From contig JABYQQ010000024.1 in the NCBI GenBank assembly GCA_022605405.1, forward strand, positions 124,001 through 188,000: a DNA stretch of 64,000 bases, in the 5' to 3' direction. Below, one piece after another: positions 1 to 9,101 of this stretch (position 1 is its first letter; every line of letters begins with the position of its first letter). The position numbers and the translations under genes were made by a program. The notes under the pieces are model-generated. The model searched no databases. It was not told where the DNA came from and saw only the letters and a list, made by a program, of their open reading frames with translations. This DNA comes from Earliella scabrosa (lineage: Eukaryota > Basidiomycota > Agaricomycetes > Polyporales > Polyporaceae).

Positions 1-1985
1 CGGGTCCGGGCGAGGCCACGCAGTCAGAGTCTTGCATCGCTGGGGGCGGAGGTCTTGACCAGGACCAGGACGGGGACGGGGACGAGACGAGGCTCGAGCG
101 CGGCGCGCGCATCTGCAAAGATGAAGACAAGAGATGGTCAGCACGCCGCCCACACCACGCTAGAAGGCCAGAAAGCCAAACTGAATGCGGGATGATAAAC
201 ACGAAATCGAAGGGGAGGGGATAGAAGGGAAAGAAGGGAAAGAAGGTGCAGAAAGTAGCAGAAAGGAGCAAAACGAGCAGAAGGTTCGGACAGCACGGCA
301 AACAGACGCAGGAAGCGCAAAAAGGATCCTGTGCCAAGCGACACGTCGTGACAGCGATGGGTCCTGAGAGAAGGCGTTTGGGAGCCACGCGGCCCTCCAA
401 GCCTCCAAGCCTCCTCGCAGGACCCAGCGCGGAACCTCGACACGCCCATTGGGAGCACAGAGCCCGCACCCATGCTCGCGGGACGGCTCCTCTCGTCATC
501 CCTTATCCCTTATCCCCCTCCCGTCCCCTCCCGGGTGCGCTGCGGAGCAACCCATACCCGGGACGGAAACAGGAAGAACCGGGGGCGAGGGGGTGAGGAC
601 GACGGAAGAGCCCGCACGCAGCACGCGGCACACGACCACGTCCTCCCAGTCCACCGTCGTCCAAGGTTCGGTTCGGAAAGCTCCAGCCCGCGAAGCCTGG
701 AGGGCTGACCGACCGACCGCACGAGCGGCCGATAACGCAGAAGCCAGGACGAGAGAGACGGACGCTCGGACGTGCCGTCACCGAAGCTCTGCGCCCCGAC
801 TGTCCGTCGCCTGTTACGCTCGGTGGGACGGTGGGACGGGGTGGGACGGCGCGGGCCTGGGTGCGCCTTCGCGCGATCTTCCTTCTCCCCATCACGTCGG
901 ACGTCGGTCGAGACGTGCTGAGATGCGAGTCTGAGATGTGCGTCGCTGTCGCGGCACGTCAGGAAGGCAAAGGGGGTGCCGGGCGAAGCAGAGAAACAGG
1001 AAACGGCGGTGCGTGGTATCGTAAGTATGTAATGTGGATATCCGGGATGGGGAAGAGCTCGGGCGCGCGCGGATGGGAATGGAAATCGCGGCTGCGAATG
1101 CGGGGAAGGAGAGCGCGTAGTGGATCTACTCTGTAAACACGGGCCAGGGCCAAGGGCGAATCCGTGGGGAGGGATGTGGCATCTGGGGAGGGCGGTCATG
1201 CCATATCGTAATCTAGACGTATTCGTAGGCAGGTCGTGGAACCCGACAGACCAGGACTGCCCGGAGATCCATCTGTCTGCACGGTGCAGCACGACGCGCC
1301 GCCCAATCCTCGACAGTCGAGCCGTCCAGTCCAGTCGAGCAAGCGCAAAAGGCTGTGCCCGAGCCGCGACTGACAACTGTCCAGCGTCGGATTCCGAGGA
1401 CGGCGAGGCGCGCGCGAAGCACAAGACTCCCATCTTCGGACGTCCGGTCTATCGGGGGTGGAAGGAGAAGAAGAAGAAGAAGTTGTATCGGTACAAGGGG
1501 GGAAGCCGCAGCCGGGGATGACAAGTCCGAGCCACGGCAGGGGAGTGCCTTGCGGCCACCGATAAGGTGCGAGCAAGACGTCAATCCGTCCTCCGTGGCA
1601 TGGTAGTACACGAGTGTGCCCGGGAAGACAGGGGCGAGATACGTGATGTATGATGCGCGAGCGGTGGGAGAAGGCAGCATGGGCGTGCGGATCTTGGATG
1701 GTCTCCGCAGAAGGAGATGTGTGAACGATGAATGATACCGAGGGAATGGTCTGGATGCGATGGGACGGCAGGTTGGGCGGGTGGGAGAGGAAGCTGGAGT
1801 GGGAGTGGAAGACCGGGCGGGGCAGATAGACGTGGAGGATCCGGAAAGAGGCATGGATAATCAATCAAATACGAGGAGGCCATATTCAGCAGCAGCGAGA
1901 CGACGAGGCGGAGAGACTTCGGAAAGCGCGAGAGCAATAAAGATCGTGCAAAGAGCGAAAAAAAAAAGAGGACAAGCAAGAAAGA
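1..1985. other. No gene supported
   Basis: The stretch is GC-rich with several long open frames on both strands, but none shows a recognisable motif, hydrophobic pattern or consistent splice structure. They look like chance frames of high-GC DNA. A short purine-rich GAA run lies near 1465-1482. It may hold the 3' or 5' flank of a gene outside the left edge or of the minus-strand coding piece that begins at 2555. Confidence 0.5.
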
Positions 1986-2555
1986 TCATCGGAAATCAAA
2001 GAAAGATACATACTCAGAGTCTTCTTCAACGGTTGGTAGTGTCTGGGCAGAGCGACTGGCGGGATTCTGCGTCGCTCGTGTCTTAGCGGACTTGTATGAC
2101 CAAGGGTCGTTCGTTGGTAGTAGGAAGAGGGCGCCATTGCGGCGTGGGGAGCGATGGGGTGATGATTGGGGTGAAGGCGTGGGTGACGACGAAGGAGATG
2201 TGGCCGTCGTCGTAGATCTCGATGCGATCTGGGACTGACAGTCACGACACCCGCACTCGCCGTTGGGCGCGGTGATGCTGATCGTGGAGGCAGGCGTGGA
2301 GGCAGGGGGTAGAAGCGAGATAGAGGACACAGACGAATTGGACGAATGGGTAGGTGAAGCAGGAACAAATTGAAGCGCAGAGGAGGCGGGGGAATCGAAA
2401 TCTTGCAGAGACCGGGTGGTGACGCTGGGGGATGAGGAGGCCTGCGAGCCGACGTTCACAAACAGCAGGGAGCGGCGCTTCTTGGTCTTGGTCTTGGACT
2501 TGGAGAAGAGGCCGCGCCTGCGTTGCGGCGCCGAACCAGCACGCCTCGGCAGAAG
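1986..2555 (-). CDS. Ser/Pro/Thr-rich coding segment, gene boundaries unresolved
   Basis: An open minus-strand frame directly follows the stop codon of the DUF3602 gene, in the same frame. It starts with a basic stretch (GLFSKSKTKTKKRRSLLF) and continues as a low-complexity Ser/Pro/Thr-rich sequence with one small Cys patch (GECGCRDC). The amino-acid bias is typical of real disordered fungal protein rather than a shadow frame. No ATG opens this frame; the first usable codon is GTG at 2459. The segment is therefore probably an internal or terminal exon. A possible donor (GTATGT) lies near 2012, so coding may stop there. It could be a C-terminal exon of the DUF3602 gene if an intron removes the TGA at 2556-2558, or part of a separate gene. 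I could not find a splice pair that settles this. Confidence 0.4.
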   Translation of the reverse strand, partial: LLPRRAGSAPQRRRGLFSKSKTKTKKRRSLLFVNVGSQASSSPSVTTRSLQDFDSPASSALQFVPASPTHSSNSSVSSISLLPPASTPASTISITAPNGECGCRDCQSQIASRSTTTATSPSSSPTPSPQSSPHRSPRRNGALFLLPTNDPWSYKSAKTRATQNPASRSAQTLPTVEEDSEYVSFFDFR

Positions 2556-3650
2556 TCATTCCTGAGGACGCTCGCCGTCCTCAGTGACAGAGGCTATCCC
2601 ATGAGCCCCGTCGTGAGCTTCTTCGCGCGGACTTTGCAGACCAACCTTGTTCAACATGCGTGCAAGGCTGCTCGCGCGATGGTCGGAAGGGCCTCTGGAC
2701 CCGCTTCGGCTGCGGGTGTATGCGGGTTCTCGCGAGCCAGAACGCGAGCGTACCATGTTGCCTACACCTCCGCGACCAGTCGTTTCGTATTCGTTGGGGT
2801 GAGGAGAGGACGGCTCAAGCGGGGGGCTGTGGAGGGCAGTGATATTGGCGCGACCACCACGGCCAGTAGAGTGGCTGGAAGCGACGTCAAGCAGGGCGAC
2901 AGTGTATTTGACAAGCGGACTTACAGTCCCTGGTCATGCACGTAGCGAAGGCGCTCCTCCTCCTCGAGCTGTGCAAGGTGGTCAGGGTCGAGGTTGGCAG
3001 CCATTTGGAGATTTCCAGCGCCGCCGCGTCCAGTGGAGTGGATGGGAGGGCGAGAGCGGGAACGAGACTCTGAAGTAGATCTGATGTTGCCGAGACCACC
3101 ACGTCCGGACGAGAGCTGCAGGCGACAAGTCAGCGTGGGTGAGGTTGAAAATTGGGGTATATGCGTACCGCACGAGGAGACTGCTCAGCCTGTGCGATGA
3201 CATTGCGCTCATACTCTGCGATGCTCGCTGCGTGGTCTGACACGAGGGAAGCGGTCTGAGGATAGTTCTCTGGGACTGGGATGACTGCGGCGGTGCGGGT
3301 TTGAGATCCTGAGCGGATATTGCCCATTCCGCCGCGACCGGTGGTCCTCTAGAGAGAACGTCAGACTCGCATAAGGCGAGGAGATGAGGGCTCACTCACT
3401 CGTTCGGGATCGACGGCGGTCTCGCGACCGCGGACTGGGGAGAGAGCCTCGCCGGCCGCGCGCGAAGGGCTGGCGGCATCGATGGAGGGTCTGCGGATGT
3501 TGCCTATACCGCCGCGACCGGAGGACTGCGTAGAGGACGTCAGAGGACGTCAGGGGAGAGCGAAGGAGGACGTACGAATGCCTCACGGCCGCGCGAGACC
3601 GAGCGGCGGTCGGGGGAGGAGGGGGTGTCGGCTCGCTCAGAATCTGGCAT
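2556..3650 (-). CDS. PAR32-like DUF3602 protein with six GRGG motifs
   Basis: Five exons can be joined in frame: 3650-3576, 3525-3400, 3348-3169, 3115-2925 and 2874-2556. All introns are GT-AG and 47-53 nt long, giving 296 residues. The protein is hydrophilic and Ser/Arg-rich and carries six copies of a motif of the form (S/T)(S/T)GRGGxGN(I/L/M), with GRGG at about residues 28, 71, 131, 156, 195 and 224. The fifth copy is variant (GRGGRANI). This repeat is the hallmark of the fungal DUF3602 family, whose yeast member Par32 is phosphorylated after TORC1 inhibition and blocks the Mep1/Mep3 ammonium transporters. Transfer of that role to this gene is inference. Motif copies sit at the very start of exons 2, 3, 4 and 5. 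The start ATG (MPDSERADTPSS) follows a CT-rich leader. An alternative is that an upstream exon (see 4032-4494) splices to CAG just inside this ATG. A family match is likely; the exact N-terminus is less sure. Confidence 0.8.
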
Positions 3651-3927
3651 GGGGAGCGTGTGGTGAGAGGACAAGATGAGGGCAGGAGGAGAGAGAGGGA
3701 ACGGAGAGAGTGAAAATGCGTTGAGGCGCGGAGAGGAGGGTGGCGCGTGCCTAAGTCAGGGGACTCGGACTCGGGTCGGGACTGCAGAAGACACGAGAAC
3801 GCCGGACCAAGCTGGCAGCCCAAGCTCGCACTGGACGCGGGCGACGCCTCCGTACCGTGCGTCGGCCAGCAGAAGGCAGCCGCTGGCAGCAGTCATGACC
3901 AGGTCATGACAGGATTCATTAGAGAGC

Positions 3928-4006
3928 GATAAGCGGCGCGGGCGAGATACCCAGATAGACTTTCCACCCCGTCCCACCCCCCGCACCCTGCCTTATCTCC
4001 TTATCT
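3928..4006. promoter_or_regulatory. GATA-motif cluster upstream of the DUF3602 gene
   Basis: Within 80 bp lie GATAAG at 3928, GATA at 3945 and 3954, and two CTTATCT motifs at 3992 and 4000. The last two read AGATAAGGAGATAAG on the minus strand, in the direction of the gene that starts at 3650. Paired HGATAR sites are the binding pattern of fungal nitrogen GATA factors (AreA/Nit2/Gln3 type). That fits a PAR32-like gene, but binding is inferred from motif only. Confidence 0.45.
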
Positions 4007-4031
4007 CTCCTCCTTCCGCGCGACAACGAGG

Positions 4032-4494
4032 CTACTCACCTTCTTTCTTTCCGACCACCACCATCCCCCCAAACATCTTGCGCAGCGACGGCACAGACGC
4101 GACGCTCGCGTCGTCCGGCAGCGTCCTGTACGCGTCCTCGTCGACCTGCTCGTCGTGCGGGCTCAGTATCCGCCCCAGTTTGGCGCCCAATCCGCCAGTC
4201 CACGACGGCCTCCTTGTTGGCAGCCCTGCAGAGTCTCGCCTCTCCATGCGTCGCAGGATCGTCAAGGTCGTTCTCGGTCGTGTGTCTGGCTCACCGTGCA
4301 GGATGGGTCTCCTGGAGGGGCAGCGGGCGGACAGGAGCGGGCGGGAAAATTGTCGTGAGTGCTTCGCTCAAGCCAGTGCCAGTACTAGTAGGCTCGCCTA
4401 CCTGGGTCACGCCGCGTGCCGGCTCTTGCGCTCGATTGCGACGTGCCTGCGTCATGGGACGTGCCACTCTCTCTCCTCTGCGTCTTATGCTCAC
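4032..4494 (-). CDS. Putative small protein or upstream exons of the DUF3602 gene
   Basis: Three minus-strand coding pieces join in frame through two GT-AG introns: one starting at a GTAGGC donor near 4411 and ending in CCCCTCCAG, and one from a GTGAGC donor near 4310 to CTCTGCAG. The joined frame reads through SWTGGLGAKLGRILSP and SVPSLRKMFGGMVVVGKKEG to a TAG at 4032-4034. Taken alone it is a protein of about 90-100 residues with no family I recognise. The last bases also form a good GTGAGT donor. That donor would splice in frame to the CAG just after the ATG at 3650 and make this the N-terminus of the DUF3602 gene, but it needs an intron of about 390 nt that contains the GATA cluster. I favour a separate small gene, weakly. 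Confidence 0.3.
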
Positions 4495-5890
4495 CCTTTA
4501 ACCTTTCTCCGCTTCCTTGGCTCACCATCATCACCCCGTCCCGGTCTGCCTTCCCTTCTCATGACCTTCGACGCCCATCGGGAACACATTCGTCCAGCAT
4601 TTCAAAGTCCGAACAGCCCACTGAGGACCGCACACGTTGGACGCCTGGCAATTTCGGGCGACAGGGACGATCGTGCGCAATCTCCAACTCGTTCCGAACG
4701 CCGCAAGCCTTCCCGGACCCTAGCTTCTGCACTCACAGCTCAGGCCCCGTCTCCGCCTTTCAAGCACATTCTGGTGTGCTCGCCGACATTAGACACCCGC
4801 ATACATGTATGACGCCACCGCCTCCGAATATTGTGTCTTAGTTCGTACGTCCCAATATATTTCTTTTCCCTCAAACATCCACCGCCGCTGGCGTGTCTGC
4901 GATCTGTCCGTCGGACATCACAAGCTGCACGTAGCTCCTGAAATAGAGCTCTCCGTCTTCGCTCCATTCTTAGCGCTTCCCCATAGTACCCTCGCAGACC
5001 CTGCGCCTTCTTTTCTCCCTGGTTTTTGCAGCCCTGGCCTGCCCCGTTGAATGCGCGGAAGATCGAACTATATGTGCGCCCCCAAATATACGCCGCCCTC
5101 CGCCCTCCATCCCACCGGCAGGCTCTCCGCCAACCTTAGCGGACACAAACCCCACCTCATGTGCGCATTCCGACGGGCGCACGGACGCACGCCCCTCCGT
5201 GGGCGCGCCCGCCCGCAGGTGCGTCCTGACATTTTGCGTGGCACGTTCACCATTCTAGCGCAGGCTCCGGCTCCATTCATATGCGGACCACATGCGAACG
5301 TGCTCCGGCTACGCTTCCTCCCCACGCACCCAGACTCGCAGTCACGTCCGGAACTTGTCCTTCGAGCTTTACGCTTCGACTTCCAGCACGCAACGATCGG
5401 CGCTCATCCGGTACCCGCACCGTCCCGCCTTCAGGCTTCCTGAAGCATTAAGAACCGAAGCTGGTCGCTACCTTGAGATTTAGCGGCTCGCCGACGGTCT
5501 TCCGCCTTCCCCTTGCTCTCTTCTTCGCCTCTCGTTCCCTGGCGACTCCAAAATCCAGGTGTATGCGACTTGAAACTTCTCCTCTATCTCCAAGGACGGT
5601 CGATGACCAGTCGATGCCCTCCAGCACAATGGGCCGTCTCTACCTGGTGATACTCGATTTTGCTCGCGGCTTTCCACTGTCGCTTCGGTCTCAGCAAGGC
5701 ATCGCGCGCTCGGGACCTACTGGATGTGCAATAACGGGACGTTGACCGGTATGGACATCTTCTCGACTGGGTGTATGCGCGTGGATCGGCGCCATCGGTC
5801 TAATCAAGGGCGAGTCCATGGTATGGCGGGTTGTGGCGGGGCTGGTACACAGAAGAGAAAGGGGGGTATGGCGGGCTGGCAGTCCATTGC
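4495..5890. other. No gene supported
   Basis: Open frames here on both strands lack hydrophobic segments, family motifs and a coherent chain of splice sites. The interval separates the PAR32-like region from the DUF6533 array and may contain the promoter of the small minus-strand gene. Confidence 0.4.
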
Positions 5891-5894
5891 AGCC

Positions 5895-6355
5895 TCAAGT
5901 ACATAAGTGTACAAGTGCGGTACGCGGCAGAGGTAGATCCACAGTCTACGGCTGCGGTTCACGGACTCTTCCACGAACGCGTCCGCAGATATCTCCATTG
6001 TGAACGAGCTCCGTGTTCGCTGGAGACCATCCCAGCTGGCCTCGTCGGAGCTCAACGCCGCATGCGTTACCATAACCAACAACGACGGGCGCATCTCGAC
6101 CATGCAAAGGTAAGCTCTCCTTCCCTTCTTCCTCGAAATCGACGCATCCTGACGTGTTCACCACTTCCGCATGTCGCGATACTGACAACGCAGGCGGGTC
6201 TGTGTAATCTGCAGGGCGCTCTGCACGCGCGTCCTCCTGAAGCTCCGCAAAGCCGCATATCCCTACACAACTCAGGATCCTGCACAGAGGAGGACCAGCG
6301 AGGCCCACAGCGGCAGCACAGCGGGGTATGGGTACGTCGATACGCACGGTAGGTA
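5895..6355 (+). pseudogene. Remnant C-terminus of a DUF6533 membrane-protein gene, opposite strand to the array
   Basis: The plus strand encodes CRALCTRVLLKLRKAAY near 6205-6260. This is the conserved last membrane-proximal segment of the DUF6533 genes next door (consensus HSALCTRVLLNLRKAA). It is preceded by a GTAAGC...CGCAG intron (about 6111-6192) and an upstream piece ending ACVTITNNDGRISTMQ, whose VTITN matches the VTITNVFVMLFGP exon of the neighbours. The rest of that hydrophobic exon and all N-terminal exons are missing. It faces the array tail to tail (its C-terminal end towards that of the gene ending at 6470). It is best explained as a truncated inverted copy. An active chimeric gene cannot be excluded. 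Confidence 0.5.
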
Positions 6356-6469
6356 TGTACAACAGATATATGTCATTCGACGAAATAATCTCAGCGTTCG
6401 TGGCTACAACACGCCTGATGCAGTCCAACGCCCCCCATTCACGGTCCACAGTAGTGATATCCAGACCCC

Positions 6470-8558
6470 TCACACCCTCGCATCCTCGGGCTCAAAATCG
6501 GCGATCGTCCTCCTGTCCGATCCCCAGCCTGAACCGGACGCTAGGGTCGGCGACCTCAACTCCACCTCATCCCAATCGCCATCCGCCTCGGACTTCTGTG
6601 AGGCGGTGAGCCCAGGCGCGAACGAGATCGTTCGCATATGGTCCCATGCACCCGAGACGGCACCATTAGTCGACGTTGCGGCTTTGCGGAGGTTGAGGAG
6701 GACGCGCGTGCAGAGCGCGCTGTGGATGAGGCGAAGCGGGCTGGATGCATCGCGCACGCAATATGGGGACAATGTCAGACCGCCGTTGGCGGGGACTCGG
6801 GAGAAGACTGGCGAGGGGACGTACATCTGCGTGGCAGAGGTGAGTCCCTCCTGCGTGACGGTCGTTGCATGCGAAGATGGGATCAGTCGAGCAGGCACGT
6901 ACGTCGGTGGTCACCGAGTCCACTCACAGGGCCGAAGAGCATGACGAATACGTTGGTGATGGTCACTCCTGCAAGCGCGTCCGCACAGGTGAGCTGTTGG
7001 GATCTGAAGCGTGATGATGGCGCTAATGGAGACAGACATACCAAGAACGATGAAGTAAAAGTCGATCCCTGCGCGAGGTCGTCAGATCGGAGGTGGAGGC
7101 AAGAACACGACGGATCCGGACCCTGAGGCACTCCTCACCGTCTCGATACAGCGTCTGCCCCAGCACGTTCTCAGAAGACGTTGCGTAGTAGACGTGCAAC
7201 GCGCGAGTGATGGCGGACTGTGAGGGATCCTGCTCCGCAATGTCCAGATACAACCTGAGCAGGGTGAGTCCAATGACGACTGCGGGAACCATACTGAGTA
7301 CTCGCGCTGGATTCGTAGGACTCGCGACCGCACTCACATGTCTCTGCGATGATCAGACAGCTGTACGACACCCACACGTCTTGAAGGGGAATCACGCAGT
7401 GCGTCATATGCAGAACATCCCTCGATGGATCTACAACAGGTGCGAACGGTGCCATCAGCCACAGCGAGACCGAGTCAAGGAGGGGAAACGACATTCTGCC
7501 CAGACTATCGTCTGCCCCACGTTATACAACGAGATTGCCTGTATCGAAGGCGATCATCATCCCAGCCGGCAGAGCGACTCATATCGGAATGCACTCACCA
7601 AGAATTCGAGGTACCCGGCGATAACCAGGACTTTGACGTACGGATTGAACCTCCACAGCGCGATTGTCCTCGTGGCGAGTATCGCTGTCTGGCGCATTAA
7701 GGCAAGGACTCAGAGCGCGCTGAACGAATTGGCAAGGACGAACCTTCCGAGACAAAGGTGCCGATCAGGCAGCTATCTATCAGTCAGGCATGGCCAGGGG
7801 TAAGTAAGCGAAGGTAGTCTTGGAATGCCAGGCTGCGTACATATGACGGCTTGATACTGTATTTTGCAGATCTAGTCGGTGACGGCGACGGGATCAGTCG
7901 GCAGGACATAGAGTAAGATTGGGTTATAACTCACCTCTGGATCCTGTGTCCACAGTGCCACTGGGTCAAAACGTTTTGTATCATCGTCTGCCTAGTGTTG
8001 GAGATGGTTAGAGCAGACGTACTGCTCATTGCGAGGCTCGCGTCCACGATCACAGAGTACTTGTTGACAAAGTACACCACCGTCATTGGACTGAAGCGAG
8101 CTGACCACATGTGGGTCACCTGCAGCCGCGAGGTGGATCAGACATTATTTTTGCCGCGGTTCCACTACACAAACGGCGCGGTGTCGGCGGCAGGGGACCC
8201 GGGAGTGCGCCTCACCTCATCCGGAAGGGTCGACAGGATATCCAGGAGCTATCATCGCTTCAGTCAGGATTTCTACGTCCTACATTACGAACCGACGAAT
8301 GTTGCGCACTGCCAATATGAACCACGCAACTGCAGACAACACACCAACATCAGTTCATCTGCGTACTGACAGCATTCATGGGTTTGATTTCACCTATGAG
8401 GTACTGTGGGCAAGCGTCAGCTGTTTTGTAAATATCCCAACCACCTGAAGGGACCGAGTACATTCCTTGCCTGTTTGGAAGTCATTGAGTCTCTCAATGT
8501 CCATGCTTGTGTGGATGCGGACGGTTGAAGAGTTCAAATTCACGAAGTTGGTGACCAT
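6470..8558 (-). CDS. DUF6533 multi-pass membrane protein, array copy 1
   Basis: The gene has many exons. Exon 1 (8466-8558) starts MVTNFVNLN and ends in phase 0. It is followed by the 10-nt micro-exon 8394-8403, a short VAWFILA exon, and the DUF6533 signature exon with LSTLPDE. Further exons are MWSARFSPMTVVYFVNKYS, ALWTQDPE, LATRTIALWRFNPYVKV, DPSRDVLHMTHCVIPLQD, VTITNVFVMLFGP and a 26-base exon (EGLTSATQ). The last exon, IHSALCTRVLLNLRKAA, is followed by an acidic cytosolic tail that stops at 6470. The layout of about seven hydrophobic segments with a charged tail is usual for this uncharacterised fungal family, which is probably receptor- or transporter-like in a membrane. No in-frame stop is seen in the main exons. 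The donor after exon 1 is GAATGT, not GT (8465-8464), so the first splice is non-standard. A TATA-like TTAAAAGG motif lies about 110 bp upstream of the start. Confidence 0.72.
8464..8465 (-). other. GA at intron-1 donor, array copy 1
   Basis: The minus strand reads CAAG|GAATGTACTC. Apart from A at intron position +2 it matches the fungal donor GTATGT. The intron would be 62 nt, ending CCCACAG before the micro-exon at 8394-8403. A standard GT occurs at +5. Confidence 0.7.
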
Positions 8559-8669
8559 GGCGTGTGTCGCATGCGCACAGGGTGACAAGGGCGAAACGTG
8601 GAAGCAGGGGGAAGGCACACGGTCTCCGTTAGGAGCAGCGGGGCATACATGTCCCCGACTTCTCAAATT

Positions 8670-8680
8670 CCTTTTAACTC
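8670..8680 (-). promoter_or_regulatory. TATA-like core promoter motif of array copy 1
   Basis: The minus strand has GAGTTAAAAGG about 112-122 bp before the ATG at 8558, inside a 30-bp block (CGAGAGACTGAGTTAAAAGG) that is repeated upstream of the next array gene. The conservation between paralogue promoters suggests function. The TATA role is inferred. Confidence 0.4.
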
Positions 8681-9101
8681 AGTCTCTCGTTCGGCGTCGT
8701 TCTTTCTGTTACACGGGGAGCGGTGTATGCTCGGGTTTGGCAGCTGGGTGGCAGGCGGCCGCAGGTATGAAAGGTGAAAATTGATGCTGGAAGAATTCAT
8801 GACTAGCCAAAGGCACGAGCCAGCGGACGAACGCTTGAAGCCTGCATGAGCAACGAGGCGAGCCTGAATGAGTAGTGGATACGGCTTTTGTAGCTTTCCA
8901 TGCATGTTCGCAGTCAAAATTTGACCGTCGTCTTGCGAGACGGTATGGATGGAAAGAATGTAGAGCTCCACAAGCACGTCGCAGGTGCCATGTCCATGTC
9001 CATAGTCCACAGCTACAACTGATACATTTGCAGAACAAAGTCCGAGTCAGACTCCAGTCCAGTACATCTACCCGAGCTCCACACCGACACCGACTCTGTG
9101 C

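Noticed and set aside
510..1433. 307-codon minus-strand open frame
   Set aside because: It overlaps several other open frames, is rich in Arg/Ser/Pro as chance GC-rich frames are, and has no motif or splice context.
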